NCBI GenBank assembly: GCA_020631735.1 | Contig: CM036197.1 | Span: 48,531,880-48,595,879, forward strand | Source of the DNA: Saccharum officinarum | Lineage: Eukaryota; Streptophyta; Magnoliopsida; Poales; Poaceae | Length of the DNA stretch: 64,000 bases | Reading direction: 5' to 3' | Shown here: one piece after another, positions 1-10,628 of the stretch | How positions within the stretch are numbered: position 1 is the stretch's first letter | Layout: the number at the start of each line of letters is the position of its first letter | Notes under the pieces: generated by a model | What the model saw: the letters and a program-made list of their open reading frames with translations, nothing else | The model's database searches: none | Told to the model about the DNA's origin: nothing | Program-made: the position numbers and the translations under genes

Positions 1-366
1 TGTTAGTGTACAGTGGGCTCAAATCAGGATATTAGTATTTAACTTCATTCATGAATAATATGATGAAGTATTTAAGGTGAAATGAACATTAAGAATACAA
101 ATGAGCATAAGCTTGTTATGAATGTGTAGCGTGACTGTACCAGTTTGATCAGTGATAGCAGCTCAAACTGCTAAGATGTGAGATGCATGCAAAAACTGCA
201 ATCGAAGTTACATAACTGAAATACAACAAAGGTGGAGGCGCAAAACTGCATGAAATTCAGCAGCAAAACAGGAGCTGCAACCAATATTCCATATTTTATA
301 TTTAAGCATTGATCACGGAAAATCATATATCCCAATGTTATTTAGAAGATAGAAAATCGTCGTTAC

Positions 367-3300
367 CAGTTTCCAAGGTGAGTGACTTTAGCTGAAGGGA
401 ATTTTGACTTTAATGCAGCTGGGATGTTGCCAGAAAAGGCTGGAAGAACTGCAACAGATGTAGATTTTAGTCTATTAGACACGTAACAAAAAGTGAGGGG
501 GTCTTGATGTACTAAAAAACAAAGACTGAGAAATTAAATATTTAGATTGGTTATATTAGGCAGAACAGGAGTTCTGAAAACGCACAGAAGTGCAAACCAA
601 TAAAGATATATTTATATCACATACTGTAACGTTAACATAGAAAAGTTGATCATGTAACTGCACAAAATCCAAAAAATCTACAACGGTAGAAGTGTCACCT
701 GGGAACATGCCAAAAGCGTACATCCTAGATAGGATTTTCTTTTGAAGAGCTAGTTGGTCATCAAGCAAAGTCTGAGGGAGAGGTCCACCCCATCTGATAA
801 ATCAGTAAGTGTCGTCAAAGGGTAATTACTTAAAAAGACGATGACAGAAAAACATCTAACATGCAAAGCCAGTATCTTCGCTTTTAGATACAAGGGCTGA
901 AAATAAGTAATATATGGCACATGTTCGAAATAAAGAGTTCGAAAAAATCTGTATCCAAGATAAAACTAAATAATATGGGTGTAACTATCTATTCCTTACA
1001 AGTACTAAAGATGATACCAAAGTCTTGTAGGCAGCTAAAACAGTCAGTCATAACATGCTTGAAAAAAAAATCAGCACATAGGACTCAGGAAAAGGGAATC
1101 AAAGCTCAAAACAAAAATTCTTGAGCTTTCGTAGTCACGTCTTATTTTCCTGACATTCCACATATAAACAGATCTACTTGGATGTCTTAATCTGACATGT
1201 CTAGATGTGAGCATCCCAATTTGCAGCTATATACTCCCTCCGTTCCAAATTATAAGTCGTTCTGGCTTTATCTATGCACCTAGATATATACTATGTCAAA
1301 GACAGAATAATTTATAATTTGGAATGGAGGGATTATTTTATAGCAAGGTAATTCACAATGACAATCTATCTTGTGCTGCAGAGTTGAGGAATAAATGAAA
1401 ATAATTTTAGAAGACACAGCATGTCAAATTATTACTGCAAAAGAATATTGGAATCAATAGAATCATATAAAATTAAAAGTTTAGATGTGAGAGACCAATT
1501 GCAAATCAGATGTGTAACTTACCCATGCATATTAGCCATTCGAGACCATGCAAGAAAGGCTGGCCCACCAAAGAAATCATCCAGATCTGATTTGCTAATG
1601 TTGTACCTCTTCAAGAATTTAATGAAATGAAACAAAGTTATTCACAAACCATTTGCAGCAAAACAGGATGAGTACATTTAAAGAAATAACCTGAGCTTTT
1701 TTTGATAAGGTGCAATAACCTGAATTGGTTTTTATCTTAGACAAAAGAGTGCTAATATTCTCATAAAATATAATAATAAATAGTGCCAACAGGAAGAACC
1801 GGTGAGGTTACATCTACTCTAGAAGGGATCCATTCATTCCACCACAAAATGTCAATTTTAAGAACTGTGCCAAAATCATTTTGGCAATAAAAAACATTAA
1901 AACATGATACTACATGTCGAAATTTGGTGATGTGCATCTTTGCCTGCTTATCCATACTGCCTTCCTACTGCACCACATTTACTGTTATGCATCAATCCAT
2001 CTGCTTCAATGCCTTCCTAACATTATAGGTTGCTTTTGTGCATTATTTCACGCTAATGTCACAAAAAACATAGAGGTAATTTATCCACTGTGCAGAATGC
2101 TTAAAAAAGAATAAAGATACATACCTGAAAAACCCTCTGCCATATAGACTCTTGCCCAGTGAAAGCAAGAGGCAAATTGATTCCTTGAAGAGCCATCCAG
2201 TCAATTTCCTTCTCCCAACGGTACCAATCCCACCAAGCAAAAGAATCTAAAGGGTGGACAAAATAATTTTAAACAGAGAAATATGTTTTAGGTTCAGTTT
2301 ACATGAGAAAAATTTGATGTCATCAATTCTGGAACCAACAGCCAAAATTTCAACATAAGTAAGCTATCAGCTTACAGCTGGATGTAACTGCATTCTGGTA
2401 ATAGCTCCAGTCAATGGGTCTTTGAATCAATACACCACCATCAGGAACACGAGGTAGTGACCCAGGATGTGGAATGGATGATAGTTGTGCACCACCGGTT
2501 TTATACCAAGATATATGTGCTGCACAATAGTGTTTCAAGTACCAATGAAAGCCGGCAGAAATTTCGACCCCACTTACTCCAAGTATCCTGACCACAAGTA
2601 ATGAAAAATGTGAAGTTGTTAGGTTCTTTCCAATTTCAGCATGTAAAGCAACCCATGCACGCATGCGTTGCTGAGTAGCATAACTTTTTTTTTGCGACGT
2701 CAGTAGCATAACTCATGACATGAAATGCAAAACTTTCTAATACTATAGCAGATGGCATGTTACATCTGCACAGCAGAGCAGTCCTACTGAAAGCATAAAC
2801 CAATTGCACAAGCAAACAGGATTGGCAAATGATTCTAGCAGGATCTGCTGAGACACCAACATTGTGTTATAAGCTGCTTTTTGGATTGGTTATAACAAAC
2901 AAAATTAAAAGAGTCCTGATTTAGAAGCACAAGACAACGTACTGCAAGATATGGTGGTTCACTAACTCATTGTTTGGTGCATGTCACACCTTTTAATGAT
3001 CTAATGGGTCACATTTACTTATGAGTAAATGTAATCAACTCGTTGCGAACATACTCAAAAACATAATTACAACAGTGGTTCACCTAACACCAAACTTCAG
3101 AAAAACAACAGAGAATAAATAAAGCCAACACATCTGGATTGTCCTCTTGCGTGAAACGAAACAGTAAGGTGCTAATGGCTACTGTTTGCAACTGGGAAAG
3201 AAATGTAAATGAACAAGCTGAAGCTATAGTTTGCAACGCGTGACCAAATATAAAGGGAAAACATACAATATTTCCGGAGTCCCTTCTCCATCAAACAACG

Positions 3301-4041
3301 GGTGGTTGTTGATGACGAAGCATGCCTTCCCACCACATTGCTCCTATCAATGAATTGGAGTACAACGTAAATCCTTGTCAGTTAGTAACAGGTAGTCAGA
3401 AAATGAACCACCCGTTATGAACTTAAATAGCAAAAATAACAAATCATGGGGCAGGTACAAACTCAGTTTCGACGGCTAAGATTATAAAGATCATCTGAAT
3501 ACTGAATTCACATATAAACAAACAATTTCCTACTAAGATTGCCTACTCTATGATGTCCTCAACTCCTCATGACAGTATGACACGCTTCCTTGGCCTCTGA
3601 TTCTAGTCGAAATTCTCATTGCACTCTTATGTCTTATCTCTCGGCAACTCTACTTATGCAACGCCGATTGGGTACGTCTCAGTACGTTGCCTAATATGCT
3701 TATGCAACACCGAAGCAACACCTGACGTCTGATGCGTTCAACATGACAACATCACATACAGACCCTACGATCCCCAAGCAGCAAAACACGCGTACCGTGG
3801 AGATGACCCTGAACTCGAAGCTGGTGGAGTGTGACGGTAGGAGGCGCGCGAGAAGCCCCCGCGCGGCGGCCTCCTGCTCGGCCGACGACGAGCCCTCCCG
3901 GCGGTGGAGCTCGCGGACGCGGTCGAGGTGCGGGAACCGCCGGTCAAAGCATCTCACCCCCGGAACGGTGCAGGCGATCACGACGACCAGCAATAGCTGG
4001 GGGAATCGGGAAGCGGGGGTGGAGGAGGGCCGCGTCAGCAT
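367..4041 (-). CDS. NAGLU: alpha-N-acetylglucosaminidase (5' seven exons, gene continues off left edge)
   Basis: Plant homologue of the lysosomal enzyme that removes terminal alpha-GlcNAc from glycans (GH89 family). Exons read from the sequence, minus strand: 4041-3796, 3343-3267, 2587-2376, 2246-2125, 1608-1523, 793-699, 448-367. All splice junctions are GT-AG and phases join correctly (for example ACG|gtacgc, TT|gtatgt, AGCT|gtaagc). Visible pieces include a hydrophobic signal-like stretch [17 protein letters not shown] near residue 16, then [103 protein letters not shown] and [13 protein letters not shown], as in the NAGLU N-terminal and TIM-barrel start. About 306 residues are present of a protein usually near 800. 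Bases 1-366 contain no exon I can identify and are probably the next intron. A Stowaway MITE lies in the intron between exons 5 and 6. Family assignment is confident; expression is not shown. Confidence 0.9.
1234..1332. mobile_element. Stowaway-like MITE in NAGLU intron
   Basis: Starts CTCCCTCCGTTCCAAATTAT and ends with the inverted counterpart ATAATTTGGAATGGAGGGA, flanked by TA on each side. About 99 bp, inside the intron between NAGLU exons 5 and 6. The TIR and TA target are typical of Tc1/mariner-derived Stowaway MITEs of grasses. Confidence 0.8.
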
Positions 4042-4369
4042 CGCGGCGGCCGTGGGTGGGGACTGGGGAGTGGGGGGAGGAAGGTGGAGGGGAGGATTGG
4101 AGTGGCCAGTGGGCCTCGGCGGACGGCATGACGACGGGTTTAACTAAGCTGGAGCGAGGTGGTCGTTGGCGATTGGGAAATGGAAAGGCGACAGCGAAAG
4201 GGCGAGAGCTTGGGGACGGCGACGGGCAGACGGCGAACGGAAGAGGCGAAGACGACAAGAGCGGCAGGCCGCGCGGGGAAGTGGAAACGGAGGTAGCGTG
4301 GGGCCGTGACGTCAGTCAAAACTGTTTGCTCTCTCTTTTTGTGTTTTTTTGGGTTTAGAAACCTTTTTA
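4042..4369 (-). promoter_or_regulatory. NAGLU 5' flank, GC-rich, with a TGACGTCA palindrome
   Basis: GC-rich, G/A-strand-biased flank immediately upstream of the NAGLU start codon. It holds the 8-bp palindrome TGACGTCA at 4307-4314 (bZIP/TGA-type core in plants), about 270 bp upstream of the ATG. No clear TATA box was found. Several overlapping open frames here are what GC-rich DNA gives by chance and have no recognisable content. Promoter role is inferred from position only. Confidence 0.4.
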
Positions 4370-4619
4370 AATTTAATTGAAATGGAGACATAATTCTGAT
4401 TATTTTAATATTATACTTCATCTGATTCAAAATATGAGGCGCTTACGTTTTGTTCTACGGTAGTACTAGCGCATGTTACGACACTCGCGCCTACACTTCG
4501 CCCCTACGCTAGTGTGACGAGGCGTCAGTGCCCAAAGCCTGACGCCACACGGTGTCTACGCCGCCGATTGACTCCACGTGGCGTCTACGCCTGCTAGAAC
4601 CCTCGCACCCCTCTAGCCA

Positions 4620-5275
4620 CTGCAACAAGCGGGTGACGTTACAACATGGTGAATATCTTATTTACTTTTAAAACATTCAGATGCAACAGTTACAACATAC
4701 GTCTCAAGACAGTTGAAACACCTAAAAAAACTGAAAAACGTTTGAAAACCATTACAAACATACGCTACATCTAGATAAAATACTTACAACATATGTGTGA
4801 AACATATACAATATTCAGATAAACACACTTGCAACGTACATCTGAAAACATAGATGAAACATTAGGAACAGACGCTTGCAATATACGTATACAACCATTG
4901 CAATATACTCCCTCTGTCCCTATTTGTGTGTCGTTTCCGGTTTTTGTGTCCACAAGTTTGACTCGATTTATATAAAATGCGTGCAACATTTGTATCTCTA
5001 AATAAATTTATTTAAAAACTAGATTCAAAGACCTTTCCAATGATACTAATTATATACCATAAATATTAATATTTTTTAATATATATTTAATTAAAGTTGT
5101 TTCTCGGGAAGCGTAAAGCGACAGACATTTAGGGACGGAGGGAGTATGCAACATCCCCGATCTACTTTTGCAATATTCATATGAAACACATGCAACGTAC
5201 CTCTGAAATATTTGAAACACTTGTAACATACATCTAAAAACATTTGAAACACTCACAACATGTACTTTTAGCACA
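4620..5275. repeat. degenerate short-period repeat region (GCAACATACGTCTGAAACA-type), unit 1
   Basis: A stretch of imperfect reiterations of motifs such as gcaacatac, tctgaaacac and acatttgaaac, interrupted by a Stowaway MITE at 4908-5144. The counterpart in unit 2 is 9050-9465. It sits between a segment with CGTGGCGTC / GACGCCAC-rich sequence and a GC-rich segment (5290-5650) whose open frames have no recognisable domain. It looks like the subterminal region of a DNA transposon, but I could not identify its ends. Confidence 0.5.
4908..5144. mobile_element. Stowaway-like MITE, 237 bp, with known empty site
   Basis: Ends CTCCCTCTGTCCCTA and TAGGGACGGAGGGAG are inverted repeats, bordered by TA (4906-4907, 5145-5146). 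The equivalent point in unit 2 reads CAATATATGCAAC with a single TA, which is the exact pre-insertion sequence. Confidence 0.92.
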
Positions 5276-5813
5276 ACATCCCCTTCCTGCTTGAGAGAAT
5301 GGAGGCTCGATAGCGCTTGTAGGCAGCAGGCCGGCGACGGCGGGCCAGCGGCGGCAGCTCCACAACGTGGCGAAGAGACAGCAACTACACGACTGGGAGA
5401 GGGTAGCCGCGCACCACGCTGTCCTGCAATAGCGTCTCGGTGGTGCAGAGCTCGCTCGCTCTGGTGGAGAAGGCCGCAGCAGTTACAGTGAAGAAGGCCA
5501 TTAGCAGGTCGCTCCGGTGAAGAAGGCAGACGGGAGGCGCGGTGGAGAGAGGCACGATGGAGAGGAAGGAGAGTGAGAGCACGCAGTGGAGAGGGAGACG
5601 CAGTGGAAAAAGGCACGGTGCGGCGGAGCGCAGTCGCAGGCTCCCGACGTTGCATTGAGTTTTTTCTTTTTATTTTTTTTAGGAAACTACGGTGCTGAAG
5701 GTGAATAGATAGGAACAGGAAGGAGAGCCTCTAAGCCCCGCAGCCTGCAATCAGGGCCGTTCGGGGCGGACAGACGTCCAATACAAGCATTACCGTTTGT
5801 TTTCCCCCTGTTC

Positions 5814-5921
5814 GGCTGAGCTTATCAGCACGGCTTATCAGCCGTGGAACAGTGTTTTTCTCTCACAACAAATCAGCCACAGCCGGCTTATAAGCCAAAA
5901 AACAGCCTACCGAACAGGGCC
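5814..5921. mobile_element. short MITE with CCCTGTTCGGC termini, 3-bp TSD
   Basis: 108 bp from CCCCCTGTTCGGCTGAGC to GCCGAACAGGGCC, with internal inverted sequences (GGCTTATCAGCC, GGCTTATAAGCC). Flanked by TTT on both sides; unit 2 at the same place reads TTGTTTTAAG without the element. Three-base TSD and termini suggest a PIF/Harbinger-type (Tourist-like) MITE. Confidence 0.82.
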
Positions 5922-6189
5922 TTTAAGTTAGACTTTTTGTAATTTTTGTTAACTTTGGACAAAAATATATTGATGTCTACGATCCCAGACAAATAAACTA
6001 TGAATGAATACATATTTAATGAAACTAGTTCAATGTTGTAAATATTAGTAGTACATTCTTCTATAAACTTGACCAAAGTTGAAAAAAAAAGCTGGAACAA
6101 CACTAAGACCGTCTATATTTTAAAATGGATGGGGTTTATGCTTTGTGGAACGTGCGTTCTTTTTTTATAAGCAACAGTCTGAAAATAGG

Positions 6190-6312
6190 CCCCTTGTTCG
6201 GCTGAGCTTATTAGCACGGCTTATCAGCCGTGGAACAGTATTTTTCTCTCACAGCAAATCAGCCACAGCCGGCTTATAAGCCAAAAAAAAAAAAAGTCTG
6301 CCGAACAGGGCC
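6190..6312. mobile_element. second short MITE with CCTTGTTCGGC termini, 3-bp TSD
   Basis: 123 bp, same family as the element at 5814, but with an A-run near its right end. Flanked by AGG (6187-6189, 6313-6315); unit 2 has the empty site AAACAGGACTG. Confidence 0.82.
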
Positions 6313-6947
6313 AGGAGTGTGGGTACGGCCTTTGTGCGGCAGTTTGCATTGATTTGCATAGTGGATTCTCTGTTACTTGACACCGAGCTTTAATTTACAG
6401 ATTCGGTGACGGTTGAGCTTAGTTATCATAAGAAGATACCAGCTTTGTGATGTTAACATCTTTGTTGCTATCTAGAAGCACATATGTTCAAATGTCTATT
6501 CAATCTGAAAACACAGAGCGTCAAGCCACACAGCTAGTGAGCCGCCTTCTGCCGTCTGAATATTTATTTTCAGCCGTCTGAACAAAATTTGTTTTTGTTT
6601 ACTCCAAACAGAATGTGTTTCATCCAAATGTTTATTTTCATTGCTCCACGTAGTTTTTTTTGTCGAGGAAATTGCTCCACGTAGCTAGTCGGCCGGCACA
6701 TGATTCATGTTGGCCCAGAGCCAGAGGCCCAGATCTTGTACCAAAAAGGCCTAAACTATAAGTTTTGTGCTTGATGGGAAAGGGGTGTGGCGGCTGCTCA
6801 GCTCAAGGTTCTTGCTTAGGGCTGTTCGGTTAGCATCGACAAGTTGATGAAAGGTTATATAAATTAGACAAGAGAGAATTATGAAAATGACCTCAAAACT
6901 AAAGTTCTTTTGGAAAATGACCTGTTGTTAGTTTTCACCCCTAACGG

Positions 6948-7126
6948 CAGGGACGGATCCAGCGGTGGGGCGGGCGGGGCTCAAGCCCCCCTATCTCTGC
7001 CGCGATAATGGAGCCCCTCCTTGAGTCCCTCCTAACTTTTATAGGTATGAAAGAGATAGAGGAGGGGCTTTAGAGGTTGAAGATGAGTTGAACCCCCTCT
7101 TCTATGAATTTCTAGATCTGCCACTG
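6948..7126. mobile_element. hAT-type MITE nested in MULE TIR
   Basis: 179 bp with termini CAGGGACGGATCCAGCG and CTAGATCTGCCACTG and an 8-bp TSD CCTAACGG (6940-6947, 7127-7134). The undisturbed CCCCTAACGGTGTTAAC is seen in the opposite TIR of the same MULE. Terminal sequence resembles the end of the hAT element at 45.8-49.6 kb. Confidence 0.88.
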
Positions 7127-7424
7127 CCTAACGGTGTTAACTTTTCAGCAAAAAGACATTTTACTCTTGAAAAAAAAAATAAAAAACTGAGCTTTATGTA
7201 TTTATTGTATATTTTGACAGCATGTGTGTGTGTGTATATATAGTATATTATCACATTCAGCCACATATATTCACGCATAAGCCACATATATTTCACAAAT
7301 ACATAGTTCACAAATTCACCATAGTTTCAGTTCTCACATAAACGAGGTCACACATATGTTCACAAATCCACCATAGTTTTAGTTATCACATAAACAAGGT
7401 CACACAACATGTTCACAAAATCAC

Positions 7425-8054
7425 AACAATTTCATATTTGTGCTCTGTGAAACGAAACAAGTTAGAGCAAGAAACACCATGATACAAATAGATAGTTAAT
7501 TGTCACCTGGGAAAACTCCAGCAAACCCATCCGCTTGTTCAATCAACTCGTCCACTGGTAGAACTGCAATGTCACCTTCTTTTTTGTCACCCAGCAATGA
7601 TGAAGAAGGATACATGTTTGTGCCCATTCCTAGTCTCCGGCCAGTCTCCTTAGCTATAGCCAACTGATCACCTGAAAAGGATTTGAAAGGATTCATAATG
7701 ATCTGAGGAAATGAAGCAAAAAGATGGCAATCTCTAGTTGATAGTTTAACATGCTAATTACCACTTTAGGTCAATTACAATAAAGAATTCTAATTAACTG
7801 CTCCCGGCTACTGAGGATAGCAAGTGGATATGCGCATCAGTTCTAACTCTATAAATTAAGCAACTCCTTGCCATTTAGCAGATATTAAATAGTGCGTAAA
7901 AAGAGGCACCTGTAATAATTTTTACACTGACTCCAAGGTCAAGAGCTCTGCGTATAGTTTCAGCACTGTCATGGCGAGGAGGATCAAAGAGTGGGAGAAG
8001 ACCAATAAATTGCCAAGGCCCACCAGGACTTTTCTTAGTCCCTTCAGGTACTTC
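7425..8054 (-). pseudogene. captured plasma-membrane H+-ATPase fragment (three exon pieces, introns kept)
   Basis: P-type proton pump fragment inside the Pack-MULE. Exon A 8054-7910 encodes [16 protein letters not shown]...[18 protein letters not shown] ending at ITG; exon B 7671-7507 encodes [19 protein letters not shown] to ADGFAGVFP; exon C 7444-7425 encodes EHKYEIV and is then cut off. Joined, A and B restore the conserved [19 protein letters not shown] hinge motif. The two introns keep GT-AG ends (ACAG|gtgcct, tttcag|GT; CCAG|gtgaca, cacag|AG). No stop interrupts the captured frame, suggesting recent capture. It lacks the phosphorylation-site region and the membrane domains, so no pump could be made. 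An antisense or chimeric transcript is possible but not shown. Confidence 0.9.
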
Positions 8055-8593
8055 CTTTACAACGAAGATATATGCTGTCAAAATATACAATAAATACATA
8101 AAGCTCTATTTTTATTTTTTCTCAAGGGTAAAATGGTTTTTTTGCTGAAAAGTTAACACCGTTAGGGGTGAAAACTAACAGAAGGCCATTTTCCAAAGGA
8201 ACTTTGGTTTTGAGGTCAAATTGCTAAGTTAAAAAAAAGGGCCAGTTTCCTAGACGCAATTGGTTTTGAGGCCATTTTCATAATTCTCTCATTAGACAAC
8301 CAATCCAGCTAGGAGTTGTTCCAAGGAGTGGTTCCCTGACAACCCAACGAGCCTTAAGGATTGAGTGGCCAAGTGTTTTCTTCTGAAAATTCTGAACTCG
8401 CAATGCGTACGTTGATCAGATTCAGATCAAATTCAGGACCCAAACAAGGCATGATGGGATCCAAGACCAGTGTTATCCTTCGTTTTATTCGTGTACAAGG
8501 TAGTACTACAACCGTTCGAAGCAGACTACACCATCATAGAAGGAACACTAACTCTGCTGACCACAAACGCACCACACGCACTGATCACTCCAT

Positions 8594-8797
8594 TTAGTTG
8601 GTCTTCCGGCAGTTCACCCTGACCTGGCCTCCGGATCCAGTGACGACGCCGATGGCGCCCATCTTCACCAAGGCGTCACGGAAGTCGTCGAAGAAGCCGG
8701 CCATGTCGGACGCGTAGGAGGTGGTCTGCGCATCCGCGGAGCCGCCGCTGAAGAGCTGCTGGTCCGAGTGGAGCAGGCCCTTGTTCCGCAGCAGGTT
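8594..8797 (-). pseudogene. truncated class III peroxidase 3' end (duplication remnant)
   Basis: Encodes only the last ~67 residues of the peroxidase at 12330-14285 (from the NLLRNKGLLHSDQQLFSGG block to VRVNCRKTN and the stop), then is replaced without transition by the start of unit 2. It lacks both haem histidines and most cysteines. Just downstream, unit 1 has lost ~30 bp between two CCAT repeats relative to unit 2. Sequence is otherwise nearly identical to the intact gene. Confidence 0.92.
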
Positions 8798-10628
8798 AAT
8801 TTAATTGAAATGGAGACATAATTCTGATTATTTTAATATTATACTTCGTCTGATTCAAAAATATGAGGCGCTTACGTTTTGTTCTACGGCAGTACTAGCG
8901 CATGTTCTGACACTCGCGCCTACACTCCCCCGCGCTAGTGTGACGAGGCGTCAGTGCCCAAAGCCTGACGCCACGCGGCCTCTACGCCCCCGATTGACTC
9001 CACGTGGCGTCTCGCCTGCTAGAACCCTCGCGCCCCTCTAGCCGCTGCAACAAGCGGGTGACCATTGCAACATGTGTAAATACCCGATCTACTTTTAAAA
9101 CATACAGATGCAACAGTTGCAACATACATCTTAAGACAGTTAAAACACCTAAAAAAACTGAAAAACGCTTGAAAACCATTGCAAACATATGTTACATCTA
9201 GATAAAATGCTTACAACATATGCGTGAAACATATACAACATCCAGATAAACACACTTGCAACATACGTCTGAAAACATAGATGAAACATTAGGAACAGAC
9301 ACTTGCAACATACGTATACAACCATTGCAATATATGCAACATCACCGATCTACTTTTACAACATTCATATGAAACACTTGCAACATACCTCTAGAACATT
9401 ATGAAATACTTGTAACATACCTCTAAAAACATTTGAAACACTCAAAACATATGTTTTTAGCATAACATCTCCTTCCTACTTGGGAAAATGGAGGCTCGAC
9501 AGCGCTGGTAGGTAGCGGGCCGACGACGGCGGGCCAGTAGCGGCAGCTCCACAACGTGGCGAAGAGGCAGCAGCTACACGACTGGGAGAGGGTAGCCGCG
9601 CACCACACCGTCCTGCAGTAGCGTCTCGGTGGTGCGGAGCTCGCTCGCTCTGGTGGAGAAGGCCGCAGCAGGTACAGTGGAGAAGGCCTTAGCAGGTCGC
9701 TCCAGTGGAGAAGGCAGACCGGATGCATGGTGGAGAGAGAGGCACGATGGAGAGGAAGGAGAGTGAGAGCACGCAGTGGAGAGGGAGGCGCAGTGGAAAG
9801 AGGCACGGTGGAGATGACGGGCGGGATGCGCGGCGGAGCACAGTCGTAGGCTCCCGGCGCTGCAGTGAGTTTTTTTATTTTTTTTAGAAAACTACAGTGG
9901 TCGAAGGTGAATGGATAGGAACAGGTAGGAGAGCCTCTGGCCTCACAGCCTGCAAACAGGGCCGTTCGGGGCGGACAGTACCGTTTGTTTTAAGTTAGAC
10001 TTTTTGTAGTTTTTGTTAACTTTGGACAAAAATATATTGACGTCTACTATCCCAGACAAATAAGCTATGAATGAATACATATTTAATGAAACTAGTTCAA
10101 TGTTGTAAATATTAGTAGTACATTCTTCTATAAACTTGACCAAAGTTGGAAAAAAAACTGTAACAACACTAAGACCGTCTATATTTTAAAACGGATGGGG
10201 TTTATGCTTAGTGGCACGTGCGTTCTTTTTTATAAGCAACAGTCTGAAAACAGGACTGTGGGTACGGCCTTTATGCGGCAGTTTGCATTGATTTGCATAG
10301 TGGATTCTCTGTCACTTGACACCGAACTTTAATTTACAGATTCAGTGACGGCTGAGCTTAGTTATCATAAGAAGATACCAGCTTTGTGATGTTAACATCT
10401 TTGTTGCTATCTAGAAGCACATATGTTCAAATGTCTACTCAATCTGAAAACACAGAGCGTCAAGCCACACAGCTAGTGAGCCACCTTCTGCCGTCTGAAT
10501 ATTTATTTTCAGCCGTCTGAACAAAATTTGTTTTTGTTTACTCCAAACAGAATGTGTTTCATCCAAATGTTTATTTTCATTGCTCCACGTAGTTTTTTTT
10601 TTGTCAAGGAAATTACTCCACGTAGCTA

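Larger units (their letters stand above)
6872..8290. mobile_element. Pack-MULE carrying H+-ATPase exons
   Basis: A 1419-bp element with a perfect 9-bp target duplication ATTAGACAA (6863-6871 and 8291-8299), the Mutator signature. TIRs are long: the left end GAGAGAATTATGAAAATGAC and the inverted right end GAGAGAATTATGAAAATGGC continue as inverted homology through CACCCCTAACGG and TGTTAACTTTTCAGCA. Unit 2 (near 11996) has the uninserted sequence. No transposase is present; the interior is a captured fragment of a host plasma-membrane H+-ATPase gene. A hAT-type MITE sits inside its left TIR. Confidence 0.93.
4370..8797. repeat. local tandem duplication, unit 1
   Basis: This block is repeated as unit 2 (8798-12533). 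Both begin AATTTAATTGAAATGGAGAC and run through the same order of segments to the 3' end of a peroxidase gene, where unit 1 stops abruptly at CAGCAGGTT and unit 2 begins. After subtracting the private insertions of each unit (Stowaway, two 3-bp-TSD MITEs and a MULE here; a retroposon in unit 2), both are about 2.5 kb. Divergence is a few percent, so the duplication is old enough to have collected substitutions. Confidence 0.9.

Noticed and set aside
1..366. A further NAGLU exon at the left edge
   Set aside because: No minus-strand stretch encodes the expected continuation (residues around SNPRWCCTYLLD); treated as intron.
3700..4430. Several overlapping 60-175-codon open frames around the NAGLU start, both strands
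   Set aside because: They are chance frames in GC-rich DNA; only the minus-strand frame starting at 4041 matches NAGLU and has proper splice junctions.
4620..5275. CRISPR-like or satellite array
   Set aside because: Repeats are degenerate, irregularly spaced and shared with unit 2 as dispersed transposon-type sequence; no constant repeat/spacer structure.
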